64,000 bases of DNA, from assembly GCF_000311745.1 (NCBI RefSeq), contig NZ_HE978531.1, positions 535,167 through 599,166 on the forward strand. The letters run 5' to 3'. Source of the DNA: Anaerococcus obesiensis ph10 (lineage in GTDB: Bacteria; Bacillota; Clostridia; Tissierellales; Peptoniphilaceae). Below are positions 28,224 to 36,480 of this stretch, in pieces. The notes under the pieces are model-generated. The model did no database searches. It saw nothing but the letters and a program-made list of their open reading frames with translations, and was not told where the DNA came from. The position numbers were made by a program, and so were the translations under genes. The stretch's first letter is position 1. Each line of letters begins with the position of its first letter.

Positions 28224-28560
28224 TATTATTTACCTCCATGATTTTTAAATTAAGTGTGAATTCATACAAAACTTCATAGAGTCTTTCTGATTCAATCCAA
28301 ACTTCAGATTTCTCATAATAGATTTTTTCTCTATCAAGTATCTCTTCTATATTTTCTTCTAATTTTAAATCTTTCTTATCAGTGTATAGTTCTAAGTCTA
28401 TCTGGGTGTTTTTATAATATACATATCCATCTGCACCAAAGTGTTTATTCTTTGGAAATAGATAGACCATAAATGGTGGGTTTGGACTTTCCCCTTCAGC
28501 AAAGTGGGAGTATGCAAAAGGAAGTCCAATCTCATTAATTATATTCATTAACCTCTTCAT
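28216..28560 (-). CDS. putative tail completion / tail terminator protein
   Basis: A 114-residue protein located between the HK97 gp10-like protein and the major tail protein, the slot of the tail terminator (gpU-like). It has GLPFAYSHFAEGESPNPPFMVYL, then QIDLELYTDKKDL and a terminal ERLYEVLYEFTL strand pattern seen in such proteins. It overlaps both neighbours. Confidence 0.65.
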   Translation of the reverse strand: MKRLMNIINEIGLPFAYSHFAEGESPNPPFMVYLFPKNKHFGADGYVYYKNTQIDLELYTDKKDLKLEENIEEILDREKIYYEKSEVWIESERLYEVLYEFTLNLKIMEVNNNG

Positions 28561-28934
28561 TCTCTTAACTTCCTCATTATATTTTCTTCCAATTCTCTGA
28601 CTCCTTTCTCCTCAGCTGGTCCAATGTGTGGCTTAGCAGATACTCTTCCTCCTTGTCTTAGAACGTGTCCTTTTTCAAGTAGATGAGCCAGCTGGTATCT
28701 ATTTCTTGAGTGAACTACGAGTTCTATTGAGTTCGAAGTTTCTTTCATAGTTTTAACAGACCAAGATTTAGAATATTTTTTTGTCTCTCCTACAGGTGCA
28801 TTTTCTTGTATGTCTTTTCTAATATTGCTACCAGCTTTTTTGACTTCCTTTTTGACTTCATCCGTAGCCATATCAGAATATTCTTCTAAGCCCTTCATTA
28901 TTTCACTGGCGAGGTTTTCAATTTTTACATTCAT
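28557..28934 (-). CDS. HK97 gp10-family neck/tail protein
   Basis: A 125-residue protein of the HK97-gp10 family: an N-terminal helix (LEEYSDMATDEVKKEVKKAG), APVGETKKYSKSW, and the histidine-rich HLLEKGHVLRQGGRVSAKPHI segment that is the family hallmark. It helps join head and tail. Short overlaps link it to both neighbours. Confidence 0.88.
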   Translation of the reverse strand: MNVKIENLASEIMKGLEEYSDMATDEVKKEVKKAGSNIRKDIQENAPVGETKKYSKSWSVKTMKETSNSIELVVHSRNRYQLAHLLEKGHVLRQGGRVSAKPHIGPAEEKGVRELEENIMRKLRE

Positions 28935-29263
28935 CTACTCACCTTCCTACACCTAAACTTTATAAATCTATTTTTATAGTTCATAAAGTCAATAGAGATG
29001 ATATTGTAAATTTCGTCTTCAAATAGAATTCTATATTCTGAAGTGTTAATCTTCTTCAACCTATTTTGAAATCTTACAGTAAAAGAAATATCTGACCTGT
29101 CTACTTCCATCCCTAAAAAAACTTCTTCGCCTTTACCTTGAAAAGAAATATAGGCTGACGTTTCTAGATAATCCGTCCATACTGATTTATGGTTACCAAT
29201 TTCATCTACCTCAACATTTTTATTTTGAAAGGTTATTTTTCTATTTAAATCCGATACCTTCAT
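28931..29263 (-). CDS. phage head closure protein (head-tail adaptor)
   Basis: A 110-residue protein of the SPP1 gp16/HK97 gp7-like head closure family: start VSDLNRKITFQNKNVEVDEI, a central WTDYLETSAYISFQGKGEE, and DISFTVRFQNRLKKI. It caps the connector and takes the tail. Gene order supports the call. Confidence 0.82.
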   Translation of the reverse strand: MKVSDLNRKITFQNKNVEVDEIGNHKSVWTDYLETSAYISFQGKGEEVFLGMEVDRSDISFTVRFQNRLKKINTSEYRILFEDEIYNIISIDFMNYKNRFIKFRCRKVSR

Positions 29264-29535
29264 TAAAACTCAGCCTTTCTCATTCCAAATAATAAAGCCC
29301 TTAGAGTTAAGTTTAGTTCAGAATAATCTGCCTCTTCTCTATGTTCATAAAGATAAGCAGTCATATATAATACAGCTATCTTTCCATTTGGATTTTTAGA
29401 AAGTTCTTCTTCACTATCAACCCTGGCTACATCCATGGAGTGCTTTATTGATGATTGGATGAGAGAATTAATCATCTCATCCTCATCATCAAAATCCACC
29501 CTTAAATAGGACTTTGCCTCCTCAAGAGTAATCAT
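29263..29535 (-). CDS. head-tail connector protein (gp6-like)
   Basis: A 90-residue helical protein of the HK97 gp6/SPP1 gp15-like connector family (ITLEEAKSYLRVDFDDEDEMI, then ILVLYMTAYLYEHRE-like helix). Such proteins form the ring under the portal. It sits right after the capsid gene. Confidence 0.82.
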   Translation of the reverse strand: MITLEEAKSYLRVDFDDEDEMINSLIQSSIKHSMDVARVDSEEELSKNPNGKIAVLYMTAYLYEHREEADYSELNLTLRALLFGMRKAEF

Positions 29536-29545
29536 AATTTACTCC

Positions 29546-30736
29546 TTAGGCAGTAGCACCAATTTTTAATAGTTTAACTGCTTCTCTTAAAACTAAGATT
29601 CCATCAACTCTTTCCTTACCTAAGAAACCAACCATACCATTTCCAGCAAATAGTTCCTTTAAGTCTTGGAATGACCTATTTCCTCTGTCTCCAATCTTGT
29701 AGTAAGAAAAATCGCCAAAGGCTACTGCAAGTTTTCCTTTTTCAGCTTTAGGAGCAAAGGCAGATGTATAAGCAGGATATCCTAAAAGTCTATCTGGTTC
29801 TCCATCTTTAAGTGATGGTTGCCAAATATATGCACCATTAACATCCTTAAGTTTTCTAATTTGAGCAACTGTTGCATCATTTAAAATGAAGGCTGCTTTC
29901 TTTCTATACGGTCTGTCTAGAGAGTAAACTAAATCAATTAATTCATCAGCAGTAATTGTTTGAGCCTTTGTTGTTACCCCAAGTTCTCCACCCTTTTTAG
30001 AGTCAAAAATTCCTGTAGGCTTATTTACTCCATCACCATTTAAGAAGGCATCCTCTTCAGCATTTGCTAGTGCTCTAGTAAATTCTTCAGTGATGTATTT
30101 TTCTAAATTAAAGGCTGCATCATAGAGAAGTTCTTCAGTTACTTTAATACCAACATGAAGTTTGTGTGCATCAAGAGATACTTGGTCGAATGTACCATCT
30201 CCAAAGGTAAGTTGACCACCTTCTTCTACCCATAGAGCAGCAGGCTTTGTAGCTGCAATATTAATTTTATGAAGTCCAGAAGTTTGAACTTTTGTAGCTA
30301 GTTTTCTTACAATATTTTCATCTTCAAGACCATTTACAATATCTACTTCCATTTCTTCTGGAACTAAATATCCACCACTTTCATCTGTACCTACTTTTAA
30401 TTCATTTGAAATATCTCTAAAGTTAGTTCTTAGTGCTTTCATCATAGATTTCCTATAGACATTTCTTGCTCTCATTGGCTTTTCTTCTTCATTAAAAGTA
30501 GCAGGTTCATTTGTTAGTGCTTGAGTAGTAGGTTTTTCTAAGGATTTATCCATTTCTTCTTCCCTCTTCTTTCTTTCAATTTCTCGAGTATAATTCTCGA
30601 TAGTTCTCTCCATCTCTTCATATGTCTTAAAGTCTTCATCAGACATTAGACCCTTTTCATCTTTCTTAGATTCAGCAAATGCCTTTGCCTCATCCCAAGC
30701 CTTAGTTCTCTTTTCTAAAAGTTCTTTTAAATTCAT
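29546..30736 (-). CDS. HK97-type major capsid protein
   Basis: A 396-residue capsid precursor. The first hundred residues are a charged scaffold-like delta domain with coiled coil, probably removed by the protease encoded upstream. The HK97 fold follows from about residue 105 (ELKVGTDESGGYLVPEEM, KINIAATKPAALWVEEGG, VGIKVTEELLYDAAF). ATG 30736 is preferred over the in-frame start 12 bases before, since GGAGG lies five bases upstream and the protease stop is at 30739. Confidence 0.93.
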   Translation of the reverse strand: MNLKELLEKRTKAWDEAKAFAESKKDEKGLMSDEDFKTYEEMERTIENYTREIERKKREEEMDKSLEKPTTQALTNEPATFNEEEKPMRARNVYRKSMMKALRTNFRDISNELKVGTDESGGYLVPEEMEVDIVNGLEDENIVRKLATKVQTSGLHKINIAATKPAALWVEEGGQLTFGDGTFDQVSLDAHKLHVGIKVTEELLYDAAFNLEKYITEEFTRALANAEEDAFLNGDGVNKPTGIFDSKKGGELGVTTKAQTITADELIDLVYSLDRPYRKKAAFILNDATVAQIRKLKDVNGAYIWQPSLKDGEPDRLLGYPAYTSAFAPKAEKGKLAVAFGDFSYYKIGDRGNRSFQDLKELFAGNGMVGFLGKERVDGILVLREAVKLLKIGATA

Positions 30737-30738
30737 AA

Positions 30739-31425
30739 TTACCTCCAAGTGTTTTTAATTTTGTTTAATCTTTCTTCTACCTCACTCATTGAGTGAGTCT
30801 TTACTTCTTTATTTATCTTTGTTAAAAGTGAGTTTGTAACCGCTCGTCTTGAAAAAACCATATTAGTGACTTTTTCATCTTTTCTTTTGTCAGTGAGAGT
30901 TCCATCACAAAAACCCATCTCGATGGCCTTATTCTTATCAAACCAAGTCTCCCCGTCCATTAGATTTGAAATCTCTTCTCTGGATAAACCTGTCTTAATC
31001 TCATAAGCATTGATGATTGATTCCTTAACTTCCTTTAACATATCTATAGCTTTTTGCATTTCTTTCGAGTCACCAATAGCTACAGTTAAAGGATTGTGAA
31101 TCATCATTAATGATGTAGGACTCATCAATACTTCAGTTCCTGCCATGGCAATGACTGATGCTGCTGATGCTGCAAGTCCATCAATCTTAATGGTCACATT
31201 TCCCTTGTGTTCTAAAAGCATGGTGTAAATTCTTGATGCCGCGATGCAATCTCCACCAGGGGAGTTGATCCACACAGTTATGTCTCCACTTTTGTTTTTT
31301 AATTCTTCAAAAAAGAGCCTTGGAGTGATTTCATCATCAAACCAAGACTCTTCTGCAATAACTCCATCTATATAGAGTTCATTTGAATCCTTTTTCCAGT
31401 TCCAAAATATTTTATTGTTCTTCAT
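30739..31425 (-). CDS. ClpP-like prohead protease (S14)
   Basis: A 228-residue Clp-type serine protease. The catalytic Ser lies in LAASAASVIAMAG, the His in LMMIHNPLT, and the SPGGDCIAASRIY oxyanion region precedes them. Phage ClpP-like enzymes remove the scaffold domain of the capsid during prohead maturation. It lies between the portal and capsid genes and overlaps the portal stop. Confidence 0.9.
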   Translation of the reverse strand: MKNNKIFWNWKKDSNELYIDGVIAEESWFDDEITPRLFFEELKNKSGDITVWINSPGGDCIAASRIYTMLLEHKGNVTIKIDGLAASAASVIAMAGTEVLMSPTSLMMIHNPLTVAIGDSKEMQKAIDMLKEVKESIINAYEIKTGLSREEISNLMDGETWFDKNKAIEMGFCDGTLTDKRKDEKVTNMVFSRRAVTNSLLTKINKEVKTHSMSEVEERLNKIKNTWR

Positions 31426-32653
31426 TAGGATTTATTTCTTCTCCTTTCTGCTGATAAAAACTACCAGCTTTATCAAGCGGTAGCATATTTCCATTTACAA
31501 GGTATAGGTCACCACCTTCTTCAGCCGATATCCTATCTAGGTTTTCTAATTCTCTTATGTCATTTGCACTCATCCACCCATTCTGTCTTCCGACAGCATA
31601 TCCATTCATTCTTGATTCATAGTCTCCTCTTAGAAGTCCATCAAGATTAAATTTAATAAAGTAGGATTCCTTTTCTTTCTTTGTTAGTAGTGCTCTTTCT
31701 AAGGATTGCTCCCAACGAACAATCCAAGGATCAAGAGTGTATTTAACAAATTCAAGTGACTGTTGTTCTATATTTGAAAATGACGACTTCTCCAAGTCTC
31801 CAATCATATGAGGCGGTATTCTGAATATCCTTGCTATCTCATTTAACTGAAACTTTCTTGTTTCCAAAAATTGGGCCTCACTTGGTGCTATGGCTATGGG
31901 TTGGTATTTCATCCCTTCTTCAAGTACAGCCACTTTGTTGGCGTTCTTAGGCCCCTGAAAGGCTGCATTCCACGACGCTCTAACTCTTTCTGGGTCTTTA
32001 ATAATACCTGGATGCTCTAAAACTCCACCTGGTTGTGCGCCATTTTGAAAGAATGACGCTCCATAATCTTCACAAGCCATAGCCATACCAATGGCATTTT
32101 TAGCCATGGTTATTGGTGAGTATCCTATAAGACCATCAAAACCAAGTCCAGGTATATGAAGAACATCTTCTTTTAAAAGATAAACTTCTTCTGATTTGTG
32201 ATTGTATTTATAGAAGATTTCTCCATCTTCACTTCTCATAACAGTCATCTTGTTTGGCATTAAGGGATAAAGTCCAATAACCTCATTTCTTCCATTACGA
32301 ATTATCTGAGCATAGGCATTACCCCACAATAAAAGGTGGGTCATTAGTGTTTCTCTAAATACAAATGAAGTCATTTCATCATTAGGTTCGTCATGTAATA
32401 AGAAGTATATGGCATGGTCTTTAGCTTTTTCCTTTGAGTTTGAATCTCCTCTTTTATATAGATGAAGAGGAAGTCCTGCTAAGGTTTCAGCAAGAACTCT
32501 CACACATGAATAAACTGCTGTCATCTGCATGGCAGTAAATTCGTTAACATTCCTTCCTGCTGTAGTTCTTCCAAATAAAAAAGACGATGAAGATATCCTC
32601 TCCCCGTCTTTAGGTTTGTCTCGCGACTTGAATATTAAGTTTAAAATGTTTAT
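31412..32653 (-). CDS. HK97-type portal protein, probable ATA start
   Basis: A portal protein of about 413 residues, the dodecamer through which DNA enters the head. Family marks include EFTAMQMTAVYSCVRVLAETLAGLPLHLYKR, split here as TAVYSCVRVLAET and LPLHLYKR, also IPGLGFDGLIGYSPI and IARIFRIPPHMIGDLEKSSFSN. The only good ribosome binding site, GGAGGTGG at 32668-32661, lies seven bases before ATA at 32653. The closest upstream ATG (32689) falls in a terminator hairpin. A rare ATA start (or a later weak start) is therefore likely. Confidence 0.82.
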   Translation of the reverse strand: MNILNLIFKSRDKPKDGERISSSSFLFGRTTAGRNVNEFTAMQMTAVYSCVRVLAETLAGLPLHLYKRGDSNSKEKAKDHAIYFLLHDEPNDEMTSFVFRETLMTHLLLWGNAYAQIIRNGRNEVIGLYPLMPNKMTVMRSEDGEIFYKYNHKSEEVYLLKEDVLHIPGLGFDGLIGYSPITMAKNAIGMAMACEDYGASFFQNGAQPGGVLEHPGIIKDPERVRASWNAAFQGPKNANKVAVLEEGMKYQPIAIAPSEAQFLETRKFQLNEIARIFRIPPHMIGDLEKSSFSNIEQQSLEFVKYTLDPWIVRWEQSLERALLTKKEKESYFIKFNLDGLLRGDYESRMNGYAVGRQNGWMSANDIRELENLDRISAEEGGDLYLVNGNMLPLDKAGSFYQQKGEEINPNEEQ

Positions 32654-32678
32654 ATTACCACCTCCTAAATTTAGGCAT

Positions 32679-32706
32679 AAAAATAGCACTCATCTAAAAG
32701 AGTGCT
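32679..32706 (-). terminator. terminator of the fic gene
   Basis: AGCACTC/GAGTGCT arms (32685-32691, 32700-32706) and a T-rich tail on the minus strand follow the Fic stop by ten bases. It ends the Fic transcript before the portal gene. Confidence 0.7.
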
Positions 32707-32715
32707 AAATATAAA

Positions 32716-33612
32716 TTATTTTATTTCAAGTATTCCTAGATACTCATCTAATCTTTCATTAACATAAGACGCAAATAAGCTTTCCATTTCACTCAAGTTG
32801 TTTTTTACGTGATATTCATCAAATGCCTCATAATATTTTATTCTGTCGGTAAATTTAATATCTATCGGTGGAATACCCTCTTTCATAAGTTCGAGATTAA
32901 CTAAAAGTCTGCCAGTCCTTCCATTTCCATCAATAAAAGGATGAATCCCCTCGAACTCTATATGAAATTTTGCAAGTTTAGTTATAATATGCTCACTTGA
33001 TGCTTTATAATTTATTAAGAGTTCCTCCATTTTGGGCTCAATTAAATATGGTTGCACAGGCTCATGACTTGCACCCATTATACGAACAGGAACTTTTCTG
33101 TAAACTCCCCTATCTTCTTTTTTATCTCCTAATACAAGATAATGAATTTGCTTTATTAGACTCTCTGTCAATTCTCTATTTTCTTTAACTAAATCTACAA
33201 CAAAGTAAAAAGCTTCTTTATGAGAAACCGCTTCTATATGATCTTTCAATGGTTTTTTATCAATAGTAAGCCCTCTAAGAACCATATCTGTTTCTCTTAA
33301 AGTAAGAGTGTTTCCTTCAATCGCATTCGTATTATATGTGTATTCAATCATGAAATCTTCTAAAAGCCTTGCGACCTCTCCCTCTGTAAGAGGTCTTAAT
33401 GTGTTTAATTTTGCTAATTTTTCATCAATTATTGGAAGAAGAGTTTTAGGTTTTGTAAATCTTTCATCTGTCGGCTTTATTGCATTGGATGGAATTTTCC
33501 ATATCTTACCCTCTTTATAGGCATTGGGAATTCTTCCTTCACTGCATAAAATTCTAACTCTTCTTTCTGATATGCCCCATTTTTTTGCAATTTCACTTAC
33601 TCCTGTAAACAT
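32716..33612 (-). CDS. Fic-domain protein with N-terminal DNA-binding domain
   Basis: A 298-residue Fic protein. Residues 1-50 form a MerR/excisionase-like helix-turn-helix (SEIAKKWGISERRVRILCSEG). The Fic core has the catalytic loop HPFIDGNGRTGR at about 224. An inhibitory motif of the (S/T)xxxE(G/N) form, TNAIEG, lies near residue 95, before the core, so the enzyme is self-inhibited (class II). Fic enzymes transfer AMP to proteins. ATG 33612 has GGAGGAG upstream. It has its own promoter and terminator inside the phage late operon, so it can be expressed in the lysogen; role in phage defence or host control is inference. Confidence 0.9.
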   Translation of the reverse strand: MFTGVSEIAKKWGISERRVRILCSEGRIPNAYKEGKIWKIPSNAIKPTDERFTKPKTLLPIIDEKLAKLNTLRPLTEGEVARLLEDFMIEYTYNTNAIEGNTLTLRETDMVLRGLTIDKKPLKDHIEAVSHKEAFYFVVDLVKENRELTESLIKQIHYLVLGDKKEDRGVYRKVPVRIMGASHEPVQPYLIEPKMEELLINYKASSEHIITKLAKFHIEFEGIHPFIDGNGRTGRLLVNLELMKEGIPPIDIKFTDRIKYYEAFDEYHVKNNLSEMESLFASYVNERLDEYLGILEIK

Positions 33613-33635
33613 AACTCTCCTCCTATTCATAATTT

Positions 33636-33664
33636 ATGATATTATTTCATCGGAATAATGTCAA
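33636..33664 (-). promoter_or_regulatory. promoter and operator of the fic gene
   Basis: TTGACA, a 17-base spacer and TATCAT on the minus strand, with GGAGGAG 20 bases further. The spacer holds a perfect ATTATT/AATAAT inverted repeat, 9 bp with one mismatch when extended. A near-direct repeat GGAATAATG-nn-AAGAG occurs at 33652-33667 and 33694-33709. The HTH of the Fic protein is a candidate ligand. Confidence 0.65.
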
Positions 33665-33712
33665 GAGTATCGGAACGGCATATACCAGTTTCAGGAATAA
33701 TGCTAAGAGGGA

Positions 33713-35302
33713 TTAAAAAACAATCAATCCCCTATCATCATAAACAGATTCACTTGTATCATTGCCACACCTTATAGCCCTATCAAGGGCCATGATTGTA
33801 GCAATAACCCCATCTATTTTTTCTGTAGATTTTTCCTTATCTGCTTTTATGTTTCCAGCAGGATCAGTTCGTACGAAGATATTATCCATCATCCACCTCA
33901 AAACTGGATGACCTCCATGGGCTATTTTTCTTTCAAGTGTTAGTTTCATTAATTCTTTTGTTGGTGGAGACATATCTTTAAATCCTTGACCAAAGGGAAC
34001 AACTGTAAAACCCATTCCTTCTAAGTTTTGAACCATCTGAACTGCTCCCCATCTGTCAAAGGCTATTTCTCTGATGTTATATTTTTCTCCCAAGTCCTCT
34101 ATGAATTTCTCAATAAAACCATAGTGGACAACATTGCCTTCTGTAGTTTGAATATAGCCTTGCTTATGCCATAGGTCATAATTTACATGGTCTCTTTTTA
34201 CTCTTAGGTCGAGGTTATCTTCTGGCAACCAAAAATAGGGTAATATTTGATATTTATCATCTTCATCTATTGGAGGAAAAACTAAAACAAAAGCTGTAAT
34301 ATCCGTTGTAGATGATAAGTCAAGACCTCCATAACAGACTCTGCCTTTTAATTCTTCTTCATTAACAGCAAAATTACATAAATCCCATTTTTCCATAGGC
34401 ATCCACCTGATTGCTTGTTTGACCCATTGGTTAAGCCTTAGTTGCCTAAAGGCATTTTCTTCAGTTGGGTTTTGCTTAGCCGATTCACAAGCTTGTCTTA
34501 CTTTTTCTATTGGTACAGTTATTCCTAAAGACGGATTTGCCTTATGCCATACTTTTTCATCTGTCCAATCATCTTCTCTGTCTGCTCCATAGATTACAGG
34601 ATAGAAAGTTGGATCCGTTTTTCTTCCTTCAAGTATGTCGACTGCCTTTTGATGCGTTTCGTAGCAGATTGATTTCGTATCCGTTCCTGCAGTTGTTATA
34701 AGAAAATATAGAGGCTGGGTTCTTGCATCACCAGACCCTTTGGTCATAACATCAAATAACTTTCTATTAGGCTGAGTATGAAGTTCGTCAAAAACCACAC
34801 CATGAATATTAAATCCGTGTTTGGAATAGGCCTCTGCAGATAAAACTTGATAGAAAGAATTAGTCGGCTTATATATCATTCTCTTTTGAGATGCTAGAAT
34901 CTTTACTCTTTTAGATAGGGCTGGACTCATTCTTACCATATCAGCTGCAACATCAAAAACTATAGTTGCTTGTTGTCTATCAGCAGCACATCCATAAACT
35001 TCTGCTCTTTCTTCTCCATCACCACAAGTAAGAAGAAGTGCTACAGCAGCAGCAAGTTCTGACTTTCCCATCTTCTTTGGTATTTCAATATAGGCTGTAT
35101 TAAATTGCCTGTATCCAGTATCTTTCACAATGCCAAACAAGTCTCTTATGATTTCTTCTTGCCAATCAATAAGCTTGAAGTCTTTACCTGCCCATCTACC
35201 TTTTGTATGTTTCAGACATTCTATAAAGGTAACAGCATAGTCTGCTTTATTTTTATCATAGTGAGATGTAGGTAGCATAAATTTTGTTGGTTTATATTTC
35301 AT
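33713..35302 (-). CDS. phage terminase large subunit
   Basis: A 529-residue packaging motor. The N-terminal ATPase has IPKKMGKSELAAAVA as the P-loop and GVVFDELHTQ as Walker B. The C-terminal nuclease has acidic residues in GGLDLSSTTDITAF, IAFDRWGAVQ and AHGGHPVLRWMMDNI. It cuts concatemers and drives DNA into proheads. The small subunit is not adjacent but about 3.2 kb upstream, past the methyltransferase block, so accessory genes have been inserted between the two. Confidence 0.93.
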   Translation of the reverse strand: MKYKPTKFMLPTSHYDKNKADYAVTFIECLKHTKGRWAGKDFKLIDWQEEIIRDLFGIVKDTGYRQFNTAYIEIPKKMGKSELAAAVALLLTCGDGEERAEVYGCAADRQQATIVFDVAADMVRMSPALSKRVKILASQKRMIYKPTNSFYQVLSAEAYSKHGFNIHGVVFDELHTQPNRKLFDVMTKGSGDARTQPLYFLITTAGTDTKSICYETHQKAVDILEGRKTDPTFYPVIYGADREDDWTDEKVWHKANPSLGITVPIEKVRQACESAKQNPTEENAFRQLRLNQWVKQAIRWMPMEKWDLCNFAVNEEELKGRVCYGGLDLSSTTDITAFVLVFPPIDEDDKYQILPYFWLPEDNLDLRVKRDHVNYDLWHKQGYIQTTEGNVVHYGFIEKFIEDLGEKYNIREIAFDRWGAVQMVQNLEGMGFTVVPFGQGFKDMSPPTKELMKLTLERKIAHGGHPVLRWMMDNIFVRTDPAGNIKADKEKSTEKIDGVIATIMALDRAIRCGNDTSESVYDDRGLIVF

Positions 35303-35330
35303 TTGACCTCCTTCCTCTAAAAATGGGCAT

Positions 35331-35388
35331 AAAAAATAGCCACCTGATTGTGACTTCTAATACGACAAATAGAGTCCACACTCTATTT
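35331..35388 (-). terminator. tandem hairpins before the terminase large subunit gene
   Basis: AGTCAC/GTGGCT (with a G-U pair) followed by ATTTTTT forms a minus-strand terminator; an AAATAGAGT/ACTCTATTT hairpin precedes it. They follow the 35401-35688 gene and could separate the accessory block from the late genes. Confidence 0.55.
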
Positions 35389-35400
35389 AGAATTTTATTT

Positions 35401-35688
35401 TTATCTTTTTCTTGCTATGTTTAATTCTTTGTATGCTTTCTTAAGTTCTCTATCTAGTGTTTCTGATTCTGCAAAAAGTTGAAATTCTTCATCTGTTAAA
35501 TTTCCTTTTGATACTTCCCAAAGTTCTTCATGAACTTGGTCTGCACATTTCTTTGCAGTTCCTGCTATGTCTAAAAGGTTAATGGCTGCTCCAATCTTGC
35601 CTTCTTTTGATTTTTTTATTGAGTTTTCTGCGTATCTTTTGCAAGCTTTAACTTCTGATTCTAATCTTTCTAAAAGGTCTTTTTTCAT
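35401..35688 (-). CDS. small helical phage protein of unknown function
   Basis: A 95-residue, mostly alpha-helical, charged protein (LLERLESEVKACKRYAENSIKK, LLDIAGTAKKCADQVHEELWE). I do not recognise a family. ATG 35688 has GGAGAG seven bases upstream; a longer frame would overlap the promoter. Its promoter at 35720-35748 is nearly identical to that of the neighbouring gene. Confidence 0.6.
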   Translation of the reverse strand: MKKDLLERLESEVKACKRYAENSIKKSKEGKIGAAINLLDIAGTAKKCADQVHEELWEVSKGNLTDEEFQLFAESETLDRELKKAYKELNIARKR

Positions 35689-35719
35689 GGTAATGCTCTC
35701 CTTTTCTTTTGTTGTACAC

Positions 35720-35748
35720 ATATTCCCGTACAACGAGAGATAAGTCAA
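35720..35748 (-). promoter_or_regulatory. promoter with TTGTACGGGAATAT motif (copy 2)
   Basis: TTGACT, a 17-base spacer and GAATAT. The motif continues to form an inverted repeat TTGTAC-N10-GTACAA at 35712-35733 that covers the -10. Copies are at 36178-36206 and, without the right arm, at 8215-8243. Confidence 0.65.
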
Positions 35749-35781
35749 GCAATCATCTTGCTCAACTCTTTATTTTTATTC

Positions 35782-36150
35782 TTAATTTCTCTTGAAAAGA
35801 AGTGCAGGTGTATATTCTTTTTCTTCCTTGTTTTCTTTGAAGTTCCAATGGGTTCTTCCTGTATCTATTTCAATTATGTCTTCAGGAAAATAATCTCTTC
35901 TTTTAAAACTTTTTATCCCTTTCATAAGGCCTGTTGACTGGTCTGAAATTGTAAATTCTTGTATCCCAAATCTTTCAAGGTTATCTATGATTTCTTGGTG
36001 GTTTTCTTCAAATCCGATGTCTTCAAAGTTTAAGATGTCTCGACCAATCCTTTGAGATTCTCTATATGCCCAATAAAATCTGTAACTGATTTTATTTTCT
36101 TCAAATTCTTCTTTTTCTTTAATGTTTTCTAACAATTCAATCTTTTTCAT
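35782..36150 (-). CDS. phage protein of unknown function
   Basis: A 122-residue acidic protein with start KKIELLENIKEKEEFEENKI, a central ENHQEIIDNLERFGIQEFTISDQ-type stretch and a late RRDYFPEDIIEIDTGRTHW. I do not know the family; similar small genes occur near terminases in Firmicutes phages. ATG 36150 has AGGAGG seven bases upstream. It has its own promoter. Confidence 0.6.
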   Translation of the reverse strand: MKKIELLENIKEKEEFEENKISYRFYWAYRESQRIGRDILNFEDIGFEENHQEIIDNLERFGIQEFTISDQSTGLMKGIKSFKRRDYFPEDIIEIDTGRTHWNFKENKEEKEYTPALLFKRN

Positions 36151-36177
36151 TTTTGTACCTCCTCTTTTGTTGTACAC

Positions 36178-36206
36178 ATATTCCCGTACAATAGAGGAAT
36201 AGTCAA
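36178..36206 (-). promoter_or_regulatory. promoter with TTGTACGGGAATAT motif (copy 3)
   Basis: TTGACT, a 17-base spacer and GAATAT, with TTGTAC-N10-GTACAA at 36170-36191. About 40 bases around it closely match the region at 35712-35750. Confidence 0.65.
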
Positions 36207-36221
36207 GCAATGTATGGTTAT

Positions 36222-36437
36222 TTAATTAGATTTTTCAATAATATCCTCCCTAAAAATTACATTTAATGTTGAGCCATTATCCCATTTTACTAGGATTGAT
36301 CCAATGGCATCCACCCCATAGACTGTGCCTAAGGTTCCAGCTGGAGGTGCCCCGTCATCTTCCATTTGGATTAGTTTTACTCTTGTACCTACTGGAAATG
36401 TCTCTTTCAATTTTTGTATAATTTCCCTTGAAATCAT
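36222..36437 (-). CDS. DUF4314 protein
   Basis: A 71-residue protein of the DUF4314 family: FPVGTRVKLIQMEDDGAPPAG, GTVYGVDAIGSILVKWDNGS, with an SH3-like beta-barrel pattern. Its function is unknown. Such genes are common in phages and ICEs of Firmicutes, often near DNA-modifying genes as here. Confidence 0.8.
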   Translation of the reverse strand: MISREIIQKLKETFPVGTRVKLIQMEDDGAPPAGTLGTVYGVDAIGSILVKWDNGSTLNVIFREDIIEKSN

Positions 36438-36480
36438 CTAATCACCTCACATACATATATCACTCAAATACTGATTTATA

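Noticed and set aside
32654-32689. Portal start at ATG 32689
   Set aside because: The added codons are the fic terminator and the Shine-Dalgarno sequence read as protein.
33652-33709. GGAATAATG-nn-AAGAG direct repeats as attachment sites
   Set aside because: They are only 16 bases, lie in the fic promoter region and bracket nothing; more likely operator sites.
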